From contig NZ_JBPJAQ010000001.1 in NCBI RefSeq assembly GCF_051172195.1, positions 1,798,001 through 1,862,000 of the forward strand: DNA of 64,000 bases, read 5' to 3'. The translations under genes and the position numbers were made by a program. Positions within the stretch are counted from its first letter, which is position 1. Each line of letters begins with the position of its first letter. The notes below the pieces were generated by a model that had not been told where the DNA came from, made no database searches, and saw only the letters and a program-made list of their open reading frames with translations. This document shows, in pieces, positions 60,137 through 64,000 of this stretch. The stretch is from Paludibaculum fermentans_A. GTDB lineage: Bacteria > Acidobacteriota > Terriglobia > Bryobacterales > Bryobacteraceae.

Positions 60137-63100
60137 TCAGTCCAACCCCGACACGAGCACGAATGAGCTCCAGTAATACGGGTCTTGCCAGCGGGTCGAT
60201 TGTCCGATCCGGATCCTGGCGCGCAGCAGCGCGGTAGAAGGCGGCACTGCTCCCCGGTTCAGAACGTTGTCCAGAAAAGCAGCGACGAGGGCGGCGGAGG
60301 ACTCGGCATCGACGCGGTTGAGCGGTGCCAGCAAGGCCGACGCGCCGGCGAACAGGAAGGCGCGCGAGATGCTCACCAAGCCCTCGCCGCGCACCTGGCG
60401 TCCGCGCGCGGTTTCGCAAGCAGAGAGCACAACGAGGGACGACGCGACGGGCAAGTCATATATCTCATAGAGTCTGACCATGCCATCGATTGCCGTGCCT
60501 CGTTTCCCCATCATGGAGAAAACGATGGCGGAAAGCTCCGGTTGTATGTCGTCGACAAAGGCGTGAGTCGAGGCAAGCACGTGCGATGATTGCCAGAGTC
60601 GCTGATCGAGAAAAGCCTTGCGGGTGCTTTGAAAGCCGCGAAGAACGGTCCGCCGGTCGGGAGGCACGTGTCGAAGAATGGGGGCCAGTTCTTCGTCGGC
60701 AAAGGGCAACCGCGCCAATCCGAACCCTGGGCCACCTTTGAGGACGGGTTTCGGGACAGCCTCAGGCAGAGGCTGTCCCGCCAGTCGCGCGTCGGTGGCG
60801 TCGAAGACCGGATCCACAAGCGCGGTTACGCGGATCGGCATCCGGCCAGCGATGCGTCGGCGTTCCTGGAGCAGGAGGAACACAGATGCGGATGGCGCCT
60901 GGACGAGCTCCCAGCGCATTCCCATCGCGTTTTGCGGATAGGACGACGGGCGCGAGCCGTCGCCCGGGAGAGCCGCGAATGGGGCACGGTGAAGGATGCC
61001 GTCAGGAACAACTAGAATCCGGCTTCCGGCTTCCGTGGTTCCGAAAGGCAATCCCAAGGCTTCGGCGAGTTGGCGGATAGCCACCAGGAATTCCACGCGT
61101 TTGAGGGGATATGCTTTGCGTTCCTGCGCGTTCTCCATCTGGTCAATGATGGCGCGGGCGCGGGCCTCGATGCGGCTTCGAGGCGCTAATTCCCTCGTCT
61201 GGAAGGAGTTTTGCCCGATGATCCAGACATAGCTCCGGCGCTCGCCCAAAGAGTATTCCACGAGTAAATCGTGGGCTCCGAGCAGCCGTTGCGCCTCATC
61301 GACTCCCAGGGACGGCGCGGCGAGCGCATCACATTTGGAGTTGACATTTCGAGCCCGCACCCCGAGTTCTTCGTCCTCCGCCAGCAACTCATCGATCTCG
61401 CGGCGGAGGAGCGCATCGGATACCGGATCCGGTTTCGGCCGGACTGCCAACTGGGCGGATTTGAAGTTCAGTCGACGGCGGACGGATCGCAGCTGAGCCG
61501 CCAACTTCGGATTGTCGAACGGAACAACGAGCGGGCTGCAGGACATACCCTCGATCAGGGTCCGCGCCCGAAGCCGCTCCGCGACCGAGAAGGCGCGTTT
61601 CGCGAGCGTGTCGTGTTCGGAAGAAGCGCGGTGGGACATAAGCATCCCGATCAGAAACTCGCCATAGGCCTGCTTGTCGGCGAAGTAACTTCTGCGGAGC
61701 GCTTCGCTCTCCACATTCGTCCGCAGCGATTCGACGACGTCGATCGCCTGTCCGGCATGGCGTTCCGCGTCATCGATCTTGCCCTCCTGATTCTCGACCA
61801 CAGCCAGTTGATAAAGCGTCTCCGCCCGCTGGTCGTGGAGGCGCCTTTCGTTCCTGATGGACAGGGCCTCCTCCAACCGGCGTCGCGCCTCCTCCAGGTC
61901 GCCAGAAGCGGCAGCGAGCACGCCGAGATAGTGCAGCGCACTTGACAAGCCGCGCTGGTTCCCTAGGTCTTTGTACAGAGCCAGCGCAGCCCGAATGGAC
62001 GTCTCCGCCGCGGAGAACTGATTCATCCGAAGCAGAATCTGGGCAATATTGTTGTGAACGTCGGCCACGCCGCCTATATCTTTTGCTGCTTGCAGGATCC
62101 TCAGGGCCGCCTGTTCCTGACGGAGGGCAGCTCGCAAATGGCCGGCCAGCATCTGCGCGCGTCCCAAGTTCAGACGAAAGCGCCCTATATCGCGCTGCGA
62201 CGCATTCGCTTTCCGCGCTATCGCCAATGCTTGAAGGAAACAGGAAGCGGCCCGCTCGTGCTCGGCCATCGACAGGTAGACGAGTCCCAGGTTGTTGGTG
62301 ACGCGCGCGGCGGAAAGTGGATTCGCTCGTTGGAAGAGCAGGCTTGCTTTGCGATACTCGTCGAGAGCTTGCTGCCATTCGCTGCTCTGCCAGTGGAGAA
62401 GGCCCAGATTCGACCGCGTAACCGCCTCGCCGAATGACATGCCGAGCTGCTTCCAGGCACCGCTCGCGTAGGCAAACTGTTGCAGAGCTTCATCTACGTC
62501 GGTGAGTCTCAGAGCGGCCAACCCGACATTGTTCGCGGCCTCGGCCTCGCACCTCAGATCCGAGGCCGCGGCGCAACTCGCACGGGCCTCCCGGAACGAG
62601 TCCCGAGCCGAACGATCATCGTTATGCGAAAGCAGGACATCGCCGAGCCGGAGACGCGAGCGCGCAACGGACAGCACGTCCTGCAGCTGCCTCCAGGCCT
62701 CCATGGAATTCTTGGCCAGGGCCACCGCGTCGGTGAGCGTCGTGCCGTCGTGGACCGACCGTTTGGATCGAGTGGCCAAGTCTTCGGCTACCTTGGCCCG
62801 ATCGTCGTCCGGCCTGCGAGGGGTTACGGACAACAGGACGATCGAACCCTTCGCCTGCCCGGCATAGCGGACGGAAGGAGCGACGTCAATCTGGTACTCG
62901 CCCCCGACGATTGCATCTACCGTGAGATCTTCCGGTCCAAAATCGAACTGATCAACCTCGCGCCGCGACCCGGCCGGTCCGATGATGACTTCGGCCAGAT
63001 CTCCCTCCAATTGCTCGACGCGCACATGGGCCGCCGTTCCTGGTGACAGTGTGATCGTAAACGAAGCGCGGCCTTGCGGCGTCAGGTAGATGGAGCGTGA

Positions 63101-63205
63101 GACACCGGGCGATAACTGATGAGTGTCGGCGGAGCAGAATGGAGGCAGAAAAAAGGACGCCCATATCGCGGCCAACCGCAATGAGGGCGTCCCCATGGTG
63201 ATCAT
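60137..63205 (-). CDS. Secreted TPR-CHAT protease-like protein
   Basis: A 1022-residue protein. A signal peptide (LRLAAIWASFFLPPFCSADT) leads to a beta-rich N-terminal domain (about 35-135), then roughly eight TPR units (for example NVGLAALRLTDVDEALQQFA, NNLGLVYLSMAEHERAASCF), and a C-terminal CHAT domain from about 690. The caspase-like dyad is intact: His near 881 in VLASTHAFVDD and Cys near 930 in VVLSACETARGRQVRGEGLV. CHAT proteins are cysteine proteases of the separase/caspase clan. Export is unusual for a signalling protease. Start uncertain among ATGs at 63229, 63205 and 63196. Confidence 0.88.
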   Translation of the reverse strand: MITMGTPSLRLAAIWASFFLPPFCSADTHQLSPGVSRSIYLTPQGRASFTITLSPGTAAHVRVEQLEGDLAEVIIGPAGSRREVDQFDFGPEDLTVDAIVGGEYQIDVAPSVRYAGQAKGSIVLLSVTPRRPDDDRAKVAEDLATRSKRSVHDGTTLTDAVALAKNSMEAWRQLQDVLSVARSRLRLGDVLLSHNDDRSARDSFREARASCAAASDLRCEAEAANNVGLAALRLTDVDEALQQFAYASGAWKQLGMSFGEAVTRSNLGLLHWQSSEWQQALDEYRKASLLFQRANPLSAARVTNNLGLVYLSMAEHERAASCFLQALAIARKANASQRDIGRFRLNLGRAQMLAGHLRAALRQEQAALRILQAAKDIGGVADVHNNIAQILLRMNQFSAAETSIRAALALYKDLGNQRGLSSALHYLGVLAAASGDLEEARRRLEEALSIRNERRLHDQRAETLYQLAVVENQEGKIDDAERHAGQAIDVVESLRTNVESEALRRSYFADKQAYGEFLIGMLMSHRASSEHDTLAKRAFSVAERLRARTLIEGMSCSPLVVPFDNPKLAAQLRSVRRRLNFKSAQLAVRPKPDPVSDALLRREIDELLAEDEELGVRARNVNSKCDALAAPSLGVDEAQRLLGAHDLLVEYSLGERRSYVWIIGQNSFQTRELAPRSRIEARARAIIDQMENAQERKAYPLKRVEFLVAIRQLAEALGLPFGTTEAGSRILVVPDGILHRAPFAALPGDGSRPSSYPQNAMGMRWELVQAPSASVFLLLQERRRIAGRMPIRVTALVDPVFDATDARLAGQPLPEAVPKPVLKGGPGFGLARLPFADEELAPILRHVPPDRRTVLRGFQSTRKAFLDQRLWQSSHVLASTHAFVDDIQPELSAIVFSMMGKRGTAIDGMVRLYEIYDLPVASSLVVLSACETARGRQVRGEGLVSISRAFLFAGASALLAPLNRVDAESSAALVAAFLDNVLNRGAVPPSTALLRARIRIGQSTRWQDPYYWSSFVLVSGLD

Positions 63206-63241
63206 CGAACTCAATTGTAACGGATACACGGCCCCGTCAGC

Positions 63242-63397
63242 CTAATTGCACGTGGCAGTGCCGGTCTCCTGGTGGATTTCGCAGGACATCGCCTGCGCGC
63301 CACCGTCGACAGGCTTCTTTTGCGTGGGGGTGAACGGATAGAGCTGGTTACCCAGGCTCGCAATCAACAGCATCACGATCTGAATCAATTGTTCCAT
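63242..63397 (-). CDS. 51-aa exported peptide upstream of the CHAT gene
   Basis: A short gene of 51 codons. It opens with a hydrophobic segment (MEQLIQIVMLLIASLGNQLY) that could be a signal or membrane anchor and ends with two cysteines in AMSCEIHQETGTATCN. It lies 36 bp upstream of the CHAT gene on the same strand, with a clean ATG. Similar tiny genes sit before regulatory proteases in other systems, and it could be a CHAT substrate; this is inference. Confidence 0.5.
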   Translation of the reverse strand: MEQLIQIVMLLIASLGNQLYPFTPTQKKPVDGGAQAMSCEIHQETGTATCN

Positions 63398-63644
63398 GCC
63401 CTAACGTAGGGGGCCGCCGTCTCAAGAGTCCGTCGAGCACGAGTCGTTTGACCGCAACAACCATGGCGCTTGGCAAATCACCCACGGCGCAAGCAGCGCA
63501 GCGCGGAAGTTGATGTTCCTGGGCACCATTGCCGGCGCTTAGCTCGTAGCCGTTGACAGTCGGGATCATCAGGTGGACAGCTTCGAAGGCGAGCAGAGCC
63601 GAATCTGGATTGCCCTCCATACCGGATTCCGCGGATTCGGCCAT
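63348..63644 (-). CDS. Possible 98-aa protein
   Basis: A 98-codon frame overlapping the start of the 51-aa gene by 50 bp in another frame. It includes NPDSALLAFEAVHLMIPTVN, then CAACAVGDLPSAMVVAVKRL, which is protein-like, but the last 25 residues look random. It may be real with a different end, or non-coding. Confidence 0.35.
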   Translation of the reverse strand: MAESAESGMEGNPDSALLAFEAVHLMIPTVNGYELSAGNGAQEHQLPRCAACAVGDLPSAMVVAVKRLVLDGLLRRRPPTLGHGTIDSDRDAVDCEPG

Positions 63645-64000
63645 CGGCTATATGATCACCACACGTTCCTGAACCGCGCAGTCGCACAGGACGATGTGCG
63701 CTCAGCTCCCGCAGCGCTCGATTCCCGCACATCGTAGGGACAGAACAACGTCGCAGTCTGAATCCCGCCGGATGTTAGGCATATACTCGACGCCATCGGG
63801 TCTGCGGTCACTGGATGCGCGTGTGCTCGACGCTGGTCCCCAATCATCAGAACTTATCCGGCGGAGAGGCACAATGGCATGATTTATGGGTTGTACGTAA
63901 CGGGGTGAATCCGGCCTTGCCCGGCAAGCGCAGTTGCGTTAGCGGAACGATCGGGGAGGTGTCGGTAATTCCAGAAGGCGTCAAGAACGATCCGGCTTCG
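63645..64000. other. Gap at the window end
   Basis: No supported gene. Short open frames on both strands lack domains and ribosome sites. Probably intergenic or the edge of a gene outside the window. Confidence 0.35.

Overview
The window looks like an Acidobacteria chromosome of the Solibacter/Bryobacter kind. The evidence is a decayed C-terminal domain of the type abundant in Solibacter exported proteins (46.6-47.06 kb), many secreted carboxypeptidase-regulatory-like, IPT and RHS proteins, a PEGA protein, and an ECF sigma factor beside a CHAT-TPR protein. This is inference from family content; there is no rRNA or other marker gene. I found no tRNA, rRNA or CRISPR array.

Layout. (1) 0.1-11.5 kb, all + strand: an integrative element. 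It holds an XRE regulator, a Dam-type methylase, an HTH/helical-repeat protein, a HerA/TraD-like ATPase, a replication-relaxation protein, an excisionase-like HTH and a tyrosine integrase. After a strong terminator comes a coupled ubiquitin-like cassette: Ubl, possible E2, JAMM peptidase, E1, and a ParB-MT-A70 fusion. (2) 12.3-24.9 kb, + strand: secreted and surface proteins (two paralogous regulatory-domain proteins, an S74-like protein, an eight-repeat IPT adhesin, a LolA-like protein) ending in a 1745-aa RHS protein with a probable BECR-type toxin tip and a DUF2283-like immunity gene. (3) 25.1-30.4 kb: an IS21-family element whose istB is split by a complete IS66-family element. Both insertions have perfect target duplications, and the IS21 itself sits in a dispersed repeat. 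(4) 30.9-35.7 kb: an orphan HNH gene and a His-Xaa-Ser (Hxs) peptide-modification operon: HxsA with six H-x-S repeats plus a PEGA domain, HxsD, a second short HxsD-like protein, and two radical SAM enzymes. (5) 35.7-43.4 kb: a ~450-bp direct repeat on both sides of an unknown membrane gene, a DNA methylase/PD-(D/E)XK nuclease pair, a further repeat copy and a dead transposase. (6) 43.7-64 kb, mostly - strand and GC-richer: a PfkB-like kinase, an exported protein, a GH16 pseudogene, a compact nine-gene operon of largely unknown function (57.6 to 47.1 kb), and a CHAT-TPR / ECF sigma / membrane anti-sigma-like unit preceded by a 51-aa exported peptide gene.

How the genes fit together. The Ubl cassette resembles the prokaryotic ubiquitin-like operons with E1 and JAB partners; coupling to a ParB-MT-A70 protein suggests a role tied to DNA of the mobile element. 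The Hxs operon should make a modified, membrane-anchored, His/Ser-rich protein. The nine-gene operon joins an outer-membrane barrel, a zinc-ribbon protein, a Lon-like fold, a membrane protein, a secreted carbohydrate-binding-like protein, a phosphodiester-glycosidase-like protein, a cupin/glucose-6-phosphate-dehydrogenase-like fusion and two proteins sharing a C-terminal domain. I know of no named system with this composition, and it is the best candidate here for something undescribed.
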